Shown piece after piece: positions 1 to 10,541 of a stretch of 64,000 nucleotides of DNA. Both the position numbers and the translations under genes were made by a program. The notes below the pieces were generated by a model, which was given only the letters and a program-made list of their open reading frames with translations, did no database searches and had not been told where the DNA came from. This DNA comes from Gracilaria gracilis (Eukaryota > Rhodophyta > Florideophyceae > Gracilariales > Gracilariaceae): the NCBI GenBank assembly GCA_030374805.1, contig JARGSG010000247.1:248001-312000 (forward strand), read 5' to 3'. Numbering within the stretch: the stretch's first letter is position 1; every line of letters begins with the position of its first letter.

Positions 1-676
1 AAAATTGAACAAGGTTACAGAGAGGAGAGCAGTTACTCGCTTTTTCTTCGCATCGAGTGTGGTAGATGTTTCACGGGCCACCCTAGCCACCTCCACATGA
101 CTCCATGACATTTACCTGGCATTATTTGGTTGAGGATTCACTTCGTCATTGGGGCACGCAGTTCGAATGCAGCACAAGTCATATCAACAGTCATCGGGCT
201 AATCCTCTGGCACAAATTTTAGAAATGCTCATCTAATAGTGTGCTCCTGCAAACTGAAATGAGACCGTCAGTTTCGTTTGTGTGTAGTCGTAGCTAACGG
301 CAACCCAAACTTCACTTCCAGCAATTCTGAATCCTCATCCTTGGTGTCTGGAAAAGAACGGTTACGTTCATGGATTAAAAGGATGAAATTGATGTATTTC
401 TTCAATCCGAAGCCAAATTATGATATAGGCGGACAAACGCCCTTCAAATTCTTCGCTGGCTGCCAGTCTTCGTCACCAATTCTTCATCAGATTCATGCGT
501 TACAACACCTGACATCACTCCGGAACTTGTAATAATGTGGTTTACTTATTAACACATGCCGCAGTTTACGAGACAACAAGTCGTCATGGCACACCCGCCA
601 CGCCGTCATGGCACACTCGTCTTTACTTCGTGACCGTTTTGTTTTGGGAGGGCTTTTCAGGTCCAGGTTCCGGTAC

Positions 677-683
677 TATAAAT
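677..683 (+). promoter_or_regulatory. TATA-like box upstream of Crypton recombinase gene
   Basis: TATAAAT stands about 195 bp before the recombinase start codon. It is the best core-promoter candidate in the 5' region, though the implied leader is long. No other promoter motif is clear. Confidence 0.35.
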
Positions 684-704
684 GCTTGTTATCTGAAAGA
701 CATG

Positions 705-815
705 GGAGTCTACGACCAAGCCTATCCAAAACCTATCTCCGGTTGTGGGTTAACGAGCGGTTCGAAAGACCTCGGTGTCTACGAGCAAGCTAATTCGAAG
801 CCTACCGTGGGTTGA
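705..815 (+). repeat. Two imperfect tandem copies upstream of recombinase
   Basis: Positions 705-750 and 774-815 share the pattern GTCTACGA(C/G)CAAGC, then CC(T/A) runs and GTGGGTT. The copies lie just before the recombinase start. They may be part of the element's 5' leader or binding sites for its own recombinase; nothing shows which. The remaining sequence 1-700 holds only a small CGTCATGGCACAC direct repeat near 570-625. Confidence 0.5.
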
Positions 816-875
816 AGTCTATCACTTGGATCCCACCTTCTAGCAACCTTTACATCTCGGCGACATTCTCATATC

Positions 876-2498
876 ATGCCGCGACTGAAGCGAAACGTTA
901 TTGCTTTAATCAGCGATGATGACGAACCCGAATTGCTTAGTAGCCAAGAATCCACAAGAGAAGGTTTTAAGACATCACCTGGAAGTGGAGAAGAGAACAA
1001 CACGAACGACGCGAAAAGACGAAAACTGGACCAACTTCTAATGGCACAAGAAAAATCTCTGACACCTCTCCGAACGAGGAGAGTAGATTGCTATCGTACG
1101 AGAAAGAGCTCGAAGTCGCGTGCACCGGCACAGAATTTGGTAGTGTCTCTAGCGGATCTATGGAAGCAATCAATCAATGACTCCCTTCGTGAAGATCCGA
1201 ATTTCTTCTCCAGCGACGAAGCCTGGATGCGAGTCAACAAGAAGGCAAAGAAAGGGCAGCCTGCCTATCGAGGCATGCGAGTGAACTTGGAAAACTGCAC
1301 GGATTTAAAGAGCATTCATTCTGTTCGATACTATCGTTGTACCCCTTCGGGAAGGGGTACGAGTTCATTCTCAAACATGAAGTCTGTTTTTGGACAGATT
1401 GCACGCTTTATGATCACCTGCGGACAACTGAATACCTTCGAGGGATGGATGGATGGAAAGATTCTCAGTATCTGCGAAAACCTAAAGGTTCTTAAGGTGT
1501 TCCTAAACTACTTCTCCCTGAACGCTTCCCCGAATACTGTGGCGTCCAAAGCAAACCTCATCATTGCTATGTGCAAGTTTGCCAAACTGCACTGCAGCGA
1601 GAAGCAGACGGAAAAGAACATAGATCTCGTCATCGCTCATATGAACGTGCGCGCAACAGAAAGCAAGACACAAGCGCGTCATGATACTAATTCGAGGCTG
1701 ATTGCGGAAGCCCGAATCAGGAACCATACTCTCGTCACTGAACCAGAGATGACTAAGGGCATCCGAACTGCAATGGCACGGCTAAAGGACTTGCGTGCTA
1801 CTTTCTTAAGGAATATTGAAGAAGGCGTATTACAAGTGACGCTATTGAAGAACCCGGCACTGCTAAACAAATGGTGCATCAACTTCTGTGGTTTGTTGGT
1901 CTTGGTGGGAGGTGGGCAGCGCCCACAAGCTTATTCTCAGCTCCAATCTCCAACGATGGAAGAGCTTGAAGAAATGGCACACTCACAGGCGACGGAGTCC
2001 ATGATAGTGCTCCGAACTTTAGGAGAGAAGACTGTCAGATCGTCAGCAATACCAGGTGTGTCATTTCCTGTCAACATTCTGCCGTTCCTACGCATGCATG
2101 TCCAGCAAATTCGGGGAATCATCTTATCCAAATGTGGCGTTACGGAGAGTGATAACGATCGGCCCTTGTTGTTACACACTGTTCATGGGGACTACCTTTC
2201 TGTCGCAAATGTCACAAACACGGTCAAGAAGTTTATGCGTAACATCGATCCCGAACTAACTAATGTGACAACTATGTCATTACGTGCTTGCTATGCGACA
2301 TCATGTCTACATAAGTACAGGGAGGGCAAAACGGGTCACGGTTTGAGCGAGGAGCAGTACATGGAACGTTTAGCTCAGCGCATGAACACCTCAGTAGAAC
2401 AATTACGAAAGGTTTACACCGCTGTTTATGAGAAAGACCTAATGAATGCAATGAAGACTGCGATAGACCACCTTTCGGTTATCATGAATGAATGCTAA
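876..2498 (+). CDS. Crypton-type tyrosine recombinase, apparently intact
   Basis: A 540-codon frame reads without interruption from an ATG. The C-terminal half fits a tyrosine recombinase. Box I is an Arg in GGGQRPQ (about residue 349), box II is an Arg in MSLRACYAT (about 470), and the nucleophile candidate is the Tyr in RKVYTAVY (about 514). An MNTSVEQL helix precedes the Tyr, as in Crypton and related eukaryotic recombinases. The N-terminus has an acidic stretch and a KRRK nuclear-signal-like motif, followed by a Lys/Arg-rich region. Cryptons are DNA transposons that move by site-specific recombination without terminal inverted repeats, and I see none here. The gene faces a Cys-rich gene across a 147-bp gap. 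A domesticated recombinase is the alternative. The box II His is replaced, so catalysis is likely but not certain. Confidence 0.75.
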   Translation: MPRLKRNVIALISDDDEPELLSSQESTREGFKTSPGSGEENNTNDAKRRKLDQLLMAQEKSLTPLRTRRVDCYRTRKSSKSRAPAQNLVVSLADLWKQSINDSLREDPNFFSSDEAWMRVNKKAKKGQPAYRGMRVNLENCTDLKSIHSVRYYRCTPSGRGTSSFSNMKSVFGQIARFMITCGQLNTFEGWMDGKILSICENLKVLKVFLNYFSLNASPNTVASKANLIIAMCKFAKLHCSEKQTEKNIDLVIAHMNVRATESKTQARHDTNSRLIAEARIRNHTLVTEPEMTKGIRTAMARLKDLRATFLRNIEEGVLQVTLLKNPALLNKWCINFCGLLVLVGGGQRPQAYSQLQSPTMEELEEMAHSQATESMIVLRTLGEKTVRSSAIPGVSFPVNILPFLRMHVQQIRGIILSKCGVTESDNDRPLLLHTVHGDYLSVANVTNTVKKFMRNIDPELTNVTTMSLRACYATSCLHKYREGKTGHGLSEEQYMERLAQRMNTSVEQLRKVYTAVYEKDLMNAMKTAIDHLSVIMNEC

Positions 2499-2645
2499 GA
2501 AGAATCGTGGAGGAACATGATCAGAAAAGTTTCCACTTTCCGTAACATTCGTCTGTTATCGGAAAGCTCACCTTCTTCGCAATACGTCAATAAACCCAAT
2601 ATCTCTTGTTCCCATGCCACTACGCATGTGCGATTCGGCTAAGCA

Positions 2646-3323
2646 TCACTTGTAAATCTTGCAGTAAAGACACAAGGGACATCCCACGCAAATTGTTTTC
2701 CCTCTTTCATCCAAGGAGTACACAACAAAGCTTTCGCACATTTCCTTCTGAACTGAAACGCACACAGAACAAACAGCCATCAAGTGCGTTGATGCACTTA
2801 GGGCGCAGCACGCGCATTGCTTCGTGTCATCAAATACCTCCATAATATCAAATGCGTAGGGTCCAAAGACCTGATCTTTATCACGTATCAAATGGCCTTG
2901 AGTACACTTCCGAAATCCGAAGTCCTTATACATCTTCAGATTCCTGTATAGTGCGGCCGTATCGGTTTCAAACTCATCGCGCTTGCGCTTTTTAAGCCCG
3001 GTAAACAAGTCGGAAGATGGCGGAAAAACAAAACCTTTTTCGGCACTATCGGTGAGAACCCGGCTTTTGTTAGCACGACTTTCAGTGGACACAATTATTC
3101 GTTGTCGCTTAATACTGTCCTCTGATCTTGGACTTGCCAGACTTTCGACAAGATTATGATTGTCATCTTCGCAAACTTTGAGCGTCATATGAGTTGGTAG
3201 CGAAGATAATAACAGTGGAGTAGGAGACACACGTTTGCTTCGATAGACCCGATCACCGCGTTTCAAGAGAGGGAGCGGACAAGTATACTTGAAGAGATCT
3301 GGGAAACGCGGGAAATCGCACAT
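2646..3323 (-). CDS. Cys-rich protein of unknown function
   Basis: An open 225-codon frame runs toward the recombinase gene. An internal Met at residue 46 (MTLKVCEDD) is an alternative start. The C-terminal third is Cys-rich, with CACC, CSVC, CVGC and CLYC pairs spaced like a zinc-binding module. The middle is basic (KKRKRDEF), suggesting nuclear location. I do not recognise the family. Because it converges on the recombinase with a short gap it could be a second gene of the same element, or a neighbouring host gene. The first codons lie over a TTTCCCGC-containing segment that recurs in inverted orientation at 4038-4064. Confidence 0.5.
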   Translation of the reverse strand: MCDFPRFPDLFKYTCPLPLLKRGDRVYRSKRVSPTPLLLSSLPTHMTLKVCEDDNHNLVESLASPRSEDSIKRQRIIVSTESRANKSRVLTDSAEKGFVFPPSSDLFTGLKKRKRDEFETDTAALYRNLKMYKDFGFRKCTQGHLIRDKDQVFGPYAFDIMEVFDDTKQCACCALSASTHLMAVCSVCVSVQKEMCESFVVYSLDERGKTICVGCPLCLYCKIYK

Positions 3324-4358
3324 GAAGCGTTTGTAGTCAACAATTGTAATTTTTAATGGATCTGGATGTAATGGTAGAAAACCGTTAAAATTTTACAAAA
3401 TGTTTTGGCATTGCTGGAACCTAGTGCATTCATTTACTTTGTCTTTGTTGTCAGCCATACGGCACCGCCTTCCGGGAAAAGTTGGACATTTCGCGATGTT
3501 GACTGTATCGCTTTCAACGAAAACAATACCTCTGTAGCTCACTCAGCTTTCAATGTTGATCATCAAACCAAGCATACTTTACTAGATTTACTTTTATTCG
3601 TTAGATGTATCTAAAGCTCGTCGAATAGAACTCAATAGATTTCAGAAGTACGCCATACTAAACATCGCTATATACCGCAGATCTCGCTATTTTTCGCAAC
3701 TTACACCGCAGGTTTCACCTACTTTGTGTACTCGAATACTAATGTAACTACGGTACTCCGCTTTACGTCTTACACTACAACTGAAATATGCACCCCTTTT
3801 TAGGACTTCCGACGGCCGATCGAAGCCAGAGGCAGACCAATTTCGAAGTGAACGGGAACATGTTGGACTTCCCGTGCCTCACGACGAAGATGAGTACAAA
3901 AGTAGGTGTAAGTTGCAACGTAATCGAAAGGCGCACGTATTGTATACGACACTATCTGACCTTTGCAGTGTATCCTATGGATGCATGTTTCTGTGCGTCA
4001 CATGACCGTGACACTTACAGTTGTAGATAAATTTTGAAAATGTGTGATTTCCCGCTTTTCCCTGTAGCCCAGTCCCATGTAAAACAAACGTTGACAAGTG
4101 TCATAGCACCACAGCTGTACAGAATGAGAGCTTTGGTGCTAGACTGGACGACATCGCCGGCCTTGGTAGAGTGCAGCACGCGCGTCACCCGTTACCGTCT
4201 CCCCAAGAACTCTCTCTCGATAGATCCCTCCGCAGCGCTCACACTTCCCCAACTCCAGACATCCCGCCGCCCGCTACGTCGCTACCTTTGCATTTCCGCG
4301 CCCGCCACATATTCTTCATGAACCCGGACGCACCTTCGGTGACCTCACTTGCCCGCCC
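3324..4358. other. Region without a recognisable gene
   Basis: Short frames only, none with family signatures. The one pattern seen is ATGTG(C/T)GATTTCCCGC near 4038-4064, matching the reverse strand of 3300-3323. The final 100 bp may hold the lost presequence of the L2 gene that follows. Confidence 0.5.
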
Positions 4359-5371
4359 GTCATCCAACGCAAGCCAACAACGCCCTCCCTCCGCCATACA
4401 GCGCTCACCGACAAGTCTAAACTGTAAAAGGGCCGCCCGCATCCTCACCTGTCAGTCGGTCTCGCGAAGCGCGCCTGCAGATCAAGCATAACCGGTGGAA
4501 TGACTGTTCAAAATCAGGGCGGTGGCAAAAACTGCATGTACAGAATCGTGGATTTTAAACGGACGTCGTGGGAGAGCATCTTTGGCGTCGTGCAACGGTT
4601 GAGTACGATCTAAATCGCAGTGCGCTCATGGCACTGGTGCGCCATGAGAAGAAATGCGCCACCGTCAAGAAGAAGCCAAGACCTGATCGTTTTTCATATA
4701 TCATCTGCACGATCGGGCTCACAATTTGCCAAACTGTCGGAGCCAGTCGACATTCACGCGTACATGTGAAGGTCGGGAACGCTATGAGGACCAGAAACGT
4801 TCTGATTGGCACCTTCGTGCACAACATTGAGCTGCAACCTGGTCATGGTGCGCAGATGTGTCGTTCGCATGTACCAGAGCGCGTGTACTGGAGCGTGATG
4901 AATGACCCGAAAGGCTTGGCGCTTCAGTGGCTTCAGAGCACGGAACAGCGACTGGTGAGACCATCTTTTATGGTGTCGATTGGGCAGGTGAGCAGCCCTG
5001 AGCACAAGAATCAGAGCTTTGGAACGGCTAACCGAATAAGGTGGAAGGGCATTCGCCCTACTGCGCGAGGTGTTGCGATGAATCCTGTTGATCATCCACA
5101 TGGTGGCGGTGAAGAGAAGAGTAGTGGTGGTCGCGCTTCTGTTTCGAAATGGGGCAAATCTACCACGGGCAATCGCACGAAGAACAAACGAAGACTTAGT
5201 GGCAAGTACATCGTGAGGCAACGATCCGAGAAGTACACTCACCGAAGGCAGCACCTCTTGTTAGCGTTACGGACGTTGCTAGCCTTCACGCCTCCGACTG
5301 GTTGTTGCGCTTGCATTTTGTTTCGCACGAGAACATCAAGTCCCTCGCTCGGAATGTCCTCTCAAAAATGA
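4359..5371 (+). pseudogene. Bacterial-type ribosomal protein L2 (uL2m), decayed nuclear copy
   Basis: Two frames together cover almost the whole uL2 family. The first (4359 to about 4590) gives RKPTTPSLRH, LTDKSKL, VGLAKRA, TVQNQGGG and YRIVDFKR. It has one in-frame TAA directly after DKSKL. The second (about 4585 to 5235) gives TVEYDLNRSA, GTFVHNIEL, SIGQVSSPEHKN, the hallmark AMNPVDHPHGGG and GKYIVRQR. It then runs on past the usual C-terminus to 5371. A single indel near 4585 separates the frames. uL2 binds 23S-type rRNA and is needed at the peptidyl-transferase centre of the large subunit. The bacterial type in nuclear DNA points to a mitochondrial ribosome. One stop and one frameshift argue for a pseudogene. 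Sequence error is possible because the similarity is otherwise good. Confidence 0.8.
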
Positions 5372-5458
5372 AGCCGATACTGTACCGATAACTCTCTAAC
5401 AACAGGCCCCTCATCGCGTTCACATCCCGGACGCCCCACGTCCTGTGTAACCGTCGTA

Positions 5459-5758
5459 ATGCGGATCCTAAGTTCAATATTCGGCAGTGCTCTCGGCTTT
5501 TACGTTGGCGGCTTGTACGTATACGTCATGACGAACGCTATCGACGCGCGAGCGGATTATCGCGTTTGGCTGACAATGCAACGAGTGAAGCGGGCGGCAG
5601 AACTGAAGAAAGCTGCATCTGAACAACTAGCTTCTTGCAAGGCTAAAAGAGGGCACCTAAGACCTCCTAAGAGGGGCAAAGGTAAAACGAAGCCGTATTA
5701 CAGATCGCGCTTGGTTGCCGTCATGGATTGGAAAGAACTAGACCTTGGCACTGAATGA
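5459..5758 (+). CDS. Small single-pass membrane protein, unknown
   Basis: A 99-codon ATG frame has a hydrophobic N-terminal segment at residues 4-25 (FGSALGFYVGGLYVYVM), then a basic helix and a strongly basic stretch (PPKRGKGKTK). The composition suits a small organelle or endomembrane protein with a basic soluble tail. I do not recognise a family. It starts 88 bp after the end of the L2 frame and runs in the same direction, so it could be an independent short gene. Coding potential is plausible but unproven. Confidence 0.4.
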   Translation: MRILSSIFGSALGFYVGGLYVYVMTNAIDARADYRVWLTMQRVKRAAELKKAASEQLASCKAKRGHLRPPKRGKGKTKPYYRSRLVAVMDWKELDLGTE

Positions 5759-6354
5759 ATGGATCAAAGAGTGAACTGTCATGGCGTGCTTCATAGTTCC
5801 TCCTTTACTTGAATATCAGGTAACGGAAGACAAGCCTTCTCATTCTGCGTTTTCGGTGGAGATGCCTCGCATGTTATAGTGTCAGGCGTTAAGTTAGGGA
5901 TAGCTTGGGATTGTAGATATCGTACAGTTCTTCCGTCAGATCACTCGCAGCGTTATTGTAAGTAACCCATTAGCTTATGCCCGGCTTCGCACTCGATAAC
6001 TTGGGTTCCTTCGTCATCGGATTATTACATAAGTAAATCGCCTTCGCCTTTTCTTTGCTCTCATCATGCACCAACTCTCGCACCACAGCCATTCTTGGGG
6101 AAGATCAAAGATTGGGACACCCCTCCACATGATGACACCCTATGAACAGTGATTTTGGGCTATTTACGGACATGCTTGTGCCGTAATTTATTCCAAAAAA
6201 TTGGTGCAGTGGCAAAATATGGCCGGTGTGCAGCCTCCATGGTGGAGATCAATTTCAAAAAGCCAATTCATACACCGCAATTCGACCGGTGCGAGGTCGT
6301 AGTTTTCTTGTTGTACCGACGGTACCAGAAATGGGCGCAGTGCAAACGGAATAT
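5759..6354. other. Intergenic, no gene recognised
   Basis: Only short unrelated frames. The 5' part of the CBS/PB1/TPR gene would be expected at the right end but is not readable. Confidence 0.4.
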
Positions 6355-6560
6355 CTTCAGCGTATGCAGGCGTGTAGATTTCGCCTTTGCCCGTTGTCGA
6401 GCATAATACTCGCGTTGTCATTGGACTTGTTGATGTCCTTCAGTTAGCCAGGGAAACATTAGTTGGTCTTCAATCAGCAGCCGATGATACTTCTCGCGTG
6501 ATGCCTCACAAAACTGGGTCACACTACAGTCAAGCCGCAGTTCGCAGTCGTGGCTGCATC
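6355..6560 (+). pseudogene. CBS-domain fragment, likely 5' part of the PB1/TPR gene
   Basis: The end of a CBS domain can be read: LQRMQACRF in one frame, then PLPVVEHNTRVV and GLVDVLQLA in the next, with one frameshift near 6390. This matches the last strand-helix of a CBS motif, where a Met-rich helix leads into LPVV and then IVDVLQL. CBS pairs are followed by PB1 in known CBS-CBS-PB1 proteins of fungi and plants. A PB1 domain follows here about 300 bp downstream, so the piece most likely belongs to the same gene. Whether the gap is an intron or decay cannot be decided. Confidence 0.5.
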
Positions 6561-6676
6561 ACTACCATATTCAGCAGTTTGTTTTCAAATTCCTATGCCC
6601 AAAGCGAATTTGTTCCGGAAGACCGTTTTCATCGAATCCCAAACCTTCAGCGAGAGCCTCGAAATATCCAGAGTTA

Positions 6677-8095
6677 TTGTTCTCATCCAACACTCTCGTC
6701 ATCTACGAGAAGACAGTTTCGCTACCGACCTTGAGGTCTATCCAGCTCGCTCTCTTCCAGCTCGAATGGCCGAATGATTCCTTCAGATACCCCAGTTGCG
6801 TTGTTCAACTTCAGAGATATAAAAACAACGAATATCGAAGGATCAAAGTTCCAATGAATGTCAGGCCTGGCTCATATGGCCAGTTTGTCTTGGATGTTCG
6901 TCGTCGTTTTGCAGGTTCAAGTAGTGTAGGGGCCAACAAGATCAAGTACCTGAATGAGGATAAGGATGAGATTCTTATATCAAATGACGAAGACTTGGAA
7001 TCATGTTTTGAAGACTATCTGGATATGCGAAGCAAAACAGTGTTTTTGAAAGTTTACGAAGCGGAGCACGTGACAACCAGCCAAATACAATCACCTGTTT
7101 CCTCAAATCCAAGTTCGAATATCGGGGGCCCCCGCCAGCTCTTAAACTCTGTAAGAACCGAGTTCTCGTCGAAGTCTTCGGGACCAGCTTCGGAAGATTC
7201 TCGAGATGACAGTACCACGACGACCACTCTGAAGAGGAGATCATCGCGTCCCGTTTTATTAACGCCGTCGCAGGAAAAAGGTGCAGAGGCACATAAAAGA
7301 ATACTTGATGGCGAAAACGATGAAGCGATAGCTCTGTATGAAGAAGCGTTGAGATTAGACCCTGATAATGCAACGGCGCAAGGTGGTAGAGGTGGTGCAC
7401 GATTGTTCAGCGGTAATTCTGTCGGAGCTGAAGAAGATTATCGGACTGCTTTGCATATGATTGAGAACAGGCGAGGTGGATCTGTTGGGAATCTTACTTT
7501 GCAGATGTGCATCGTTGGTCTGGTTGAATCATTAATTGATCAAAGAAGGTATGAGGAGGCTGTTTCCGCAGCTTCAAGGATTGATCCCAGCTGTGGAAAT
7601 ACTGGATGCAACGACGCTGTCCGCGATGAACTTGATTCCGCCAGTAATGCTGCCCTAGAGGCTCTCGAATCAAATGAGTTTGGTGAGGCCATGAGCTGTT
7701 ACTCGTACGCGATTCCGGTTGAAACGCCGTACTTGAACCTCTTGCCTAGTGAAACTCCAAGGGCTTTGTTACGATTAGGTAGGACGAAGTGCTATAAAGC
7801 AATGGAGGATTACGACATGGCGTTGGAAGACTACGAGGCAGCGGTGCAGATTGAGCCCGAAAGCGTTGCTGGGCACAAAGGATGCGGCAAATGCTTGGCA
7901 GAGCTTGAACAGGTGGAAAATGCATTGGAATCGTACAAGATGGCCCACAAGCTGGACCCTGCGGATGATGAGGTGAGAAATGAAATTGAGGTGATCAAAC
8001 GCATTCTCCCTGATTCTTTGGATAATAAGAAAGCTGAGATAGCGAAGCTTGGAGCTCTGCTAGGCGGCATGGAACTACCAGGAAAACCACCATGA
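6677..8095 (+). CDS. PB1 domain plus TPR protein, 5' end damaged or spliced
   Basis: The open frame has no ATG before the PB1 domain (first Met near 6854), so its true start lies upstream in another frame or exon. PB1 spans about residues 40-125: RRIKVPMNV, IKYLNEDKDE and ISNDEDLESCF form the ubiquitin-like fold and most of an OPCA acid motif. A Ser-rich linker follows. TPR-like helices start near residue 195 (EKGAEAHKRILDGENDEAI and ALRLDPDNATAQ) and recur at 380-450, with YDMALEDYEAAVQIEPES in the last set. PB1 domains pair scaffold proteins and TPRs bind partner peptides, so a signalling adaptor role is likely. The CBS fragment upstream suggests an original CBS-PB1-TPR order. Confidence 0.7.
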   Translation: MFSSNTLVIYEKTVSLPTLRSIQLALFQLEWPNDSFRYPSCVVQLQRYKNNEYRRIKVPMNVRPGSYGQFVLDVRRRFAGSSSVGANKIKYLNEDKDEILISNDEDLESCFEDYLDMRSKTVFLKVYEAEHVTTSQIQSPVSSNPSSNIGGPRQLLNSVRTEFSSKSSGPASEDSRDDSTTTTTLKRRSSRPVLLTPSQEKGAEAHKRILDGENDEAIALYEEALRLDPDNATAQGGRGGARLFSGNSVGAEEDYRTALHMIENRRGGSVGNLTLQMCIVGLVESLIDQRRYEEAVSAASRIDPSCGNTGCNDAVRDELDSASNAALEALESNEFGEAMSCYSYAIPVETPYLNLLPSETPRALLRLGRTKCYKAMEDYDMALEDYEAAVQIEPESVAGHKGCGKCLAELEQVENALESYKMAHKLDPADDEVRNEIEVIKRILPDSLDNKKAEIAKLGALLGGMELPGKPP

Positions 8096-9528
8096 CACCC
8101 ACAACTAACTCAATTATACTTCGCTGTTGCAGTAGACACTCGTATGGCTTACTAGATATACACTGCAGACTCATTGTTCGGTGCGTGGCGGTGCAATTTT
8201 TTGTCTTTGAGCGAAACAGTTTGGCTCTACCGAGAATATCAGGGTTAACGATTCTATTCCCTCGGTATGGATGCGAGTAGATTGCAGTTTCTATTGCCAA
8301 TAGTCACGAGTACTAGACCTTCGGTTCTGTGTCGTTTAGAACTAATAGATATATTATTGGTATTCTAAGAGCGGAATTATCGAACTGTAGAGGAATCATA
8401 TGCTCTTCTACCTCTGGGAGGGACATAAGATTCCAACTTGAGCCATGCTGAGAGTAAGCAAAGCATTGTGTTTGTCAAGCCGAACAGTCTTACCAGCTTA
8501 CGAACTACTTTTTCTATATTCACATTCCTGATACAACGGAACGGACAGAGTTACCAATCACTCGATGCCATGCCAGATACTAGAACATACCGATCCGAAC
8601 CGTCTACCACGGTAGAGATGAGATGAGCTTCTCACTCGCTGTTCATAACGAAATGCTGTCGAACAATTCCAGCACGAAACACCGCCTTGGTCGACGATGT
8701 CCAGACAGCAGTAAATGTGTCACATTTGTGTGATGTTTTCAAGTCATCGTCAGCCATGATGTCAATTCGTTTGACATGAGCCTAGGATATCAGCTTATGA
8801 GCGGGAAGTCAGCAACAAATATTGGCTGCATTTCCTGGCAATAAACTCTCTTTACTTCGCATTTCGCTTCGCTTGTTGCCTTTATTCAATGCGTCTCCTT
8901 CAGAGTGTGCACACTGAGCCCCTCTGAAAAGTGTCAGCAATGATAAACTCGTACTGTACCATCACGGGTAGTAAAAGAAGGGTCTGTAGCCTAAGAAGGT
9001 CCAGGAAAACTAGGATTACGATGTAGATTATGGACAGACAGACGACACGCACAACGGTGATGACAGATACTGGGCGTCGATGGCCGAAGAAAGCCAGAAA
9101 TTGATATACCACGTCACACGCATTGCATGTGCGAGTCAAACATGCCACCTTAATCCGGGGTGGAAGATGCGATTTGAGTGGGAATTGAAGGAAAGAGCGG
9201 AGGCTGGCCGTCACGGCCCGCCTCCGCTCGATGCACGTGTCGGCGGGCATCAAATGAAATCTTGACCACCAAGATCTCAAATTCGCGTAGCAACGCGTTT
9301 TGTTCTGGGTGAAGCTGGGCCAGAATTGTTTCGCTGTGTCGTTGACGGAACTGTCGTACGCATTCACCACATCTCGCTCTATCTGCGCAATGCGCGCTAC
9401 GAATTCCGTATATAACACGTTCTCTCCCGTAGTTAAAAATGCGAATCTCTGCATTGCTCCACGAACTTATTAACGAAGCAACTGCTCTACTGCTCTGACA
9501 CCGTAATCCCAGCGAAGACATCAAGAAG
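8096..9528. other. Intergenic, no gene recognised
   Basis: No frame with family signal on either strand. The only structure seen is the hairpin at 9195-9229. Confidence 0.5.
9195..9229. repeat. GC-rich hairpin
   Basis: GAGCGGAGGC and GCCTCCGCTC pair perfectly, with an inner GGCC/GGCC pair and a short loop. It lies 300 bp before the SRPBCC gene. Function unknown. Confidence 0.6.
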
Positions 9529-9980
9529 ATGGTTAAGTACCGCGCCTCAGTCATCGTCCCGTTTGCGCGCGATCGCGTGTGGAAACTAATGTCCGACAAG
9601 ACAAACTTGGGTAAATGTTATGTGAATATTACCAAATCCGAACTGGCAGCCTCCGGACCTGCTGGCGCGCGTGGGGAAGGCACCAAGTTTGACTGCGCCT
9701 TCGGCCTCCAAGGCGCCGACATTGAAGTGGACTGCACATGCGTCAAGTACGAAGATCCCGGCTTGTGTCAGTTTGTCGGCCTCGCAAAACTGTTCAGATC
9801 TCAAGACACACTTGAGTTTGAGTCCAAAGACGACGGCACGAAGTTCACAGCGGAATTGAACCCACTTTCAGAAGTTTGTTGTATCCATTCTCATTTGTTA
9901 TGAATGGTGCCATGCAAAATACCGGTCCGATTGTGATGGAAGACATCAAGAAATTCGTCACAGAGCAGCTCGAACACTAG
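9529..9980 (+). CDS. SRPBCC (START-like) small-ligand protein, frameshifted near the end
   Basis: The frame begins at ATG with YRASVIVPFARDRVWKLM, the typical first strand and helix of the SRPBCC fold. It continues with the TKFDCAFG and VDCTCVKYEDPG strands. After residue 112 the frame runs into a short unrelated tail and stops at 9903. The expected final helix instead reads in the next frame to 9980 (SFVMNGAMQNTG, then IKKFVTEQLEH and a stop). A single-base indel around 9865 accounts for this. Full length would be about 150 residues, normal for the family. SRPBCC proteins bind hydrophobic ligands; the CoxG, polyketide-cyclase and AHSA1-like branches cannot be told apart here. A sequencing error or recent loss of function are both possible. 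Confidence 0.6.
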
Positions 9981-10541
9981 CGTAGTCGCAAACTGCAAAA
10001 TGGCCTAATCTTCTTTAAAGATACTAACCAGAGCCCTTGAGAATTGCTTCAACTGTAAACGTATTTGAACTGAAGTCACTTCCCTTCAAAATACTTTTGA
10101 AGCATCGTGCTCAACGTTTCATTCAACGTTGCCACATTCCCTCTATTCCAAAGTTTCGTACCGCTCTTTTGCGTTCACACTCCTGCAATGTATTGTGGCC
10201 CTTAGCACTGCATAGATAAACGTAACAAATGTGCTGCTCGGCAGGGCCATTGCTTTCCTGAACTCAGCCTGGATCATTTTCAACTGCCATTTAGGTTCTC
10301 ATGCTGCGCCAACAACGACTCCTAGTAACCCGGCAACTCTTTCCAGATGTTGTTCAACAACGGTAAAACTAGCCACGAAGAAACAGATGTTTCTTTCCTA
10401 ACTAATGCCAATAGCTCAAGATCGGGTTCCATCTGCACAAGAGGTCACCCATAGCAATGAAGGATTACAGTGTAGAGGAACAAGCAAACACGAATGGCAA
10501 AGTGAGCATCGATGTTCGCCATATGCTTACGAACGTGCATG
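9981..10541. other. Intergenic, no gene recognised
   Basis: Short frames only, without recognisable motifs. Confidence 0.5.

Noticed and set aside
6313-6326. GTACCGACGGTACC shared with the UGGT MITE (about 14007-14020)
   Set aside because: A 14-mer that is nearly a palindrome; no flanking similarity, so probably chance.
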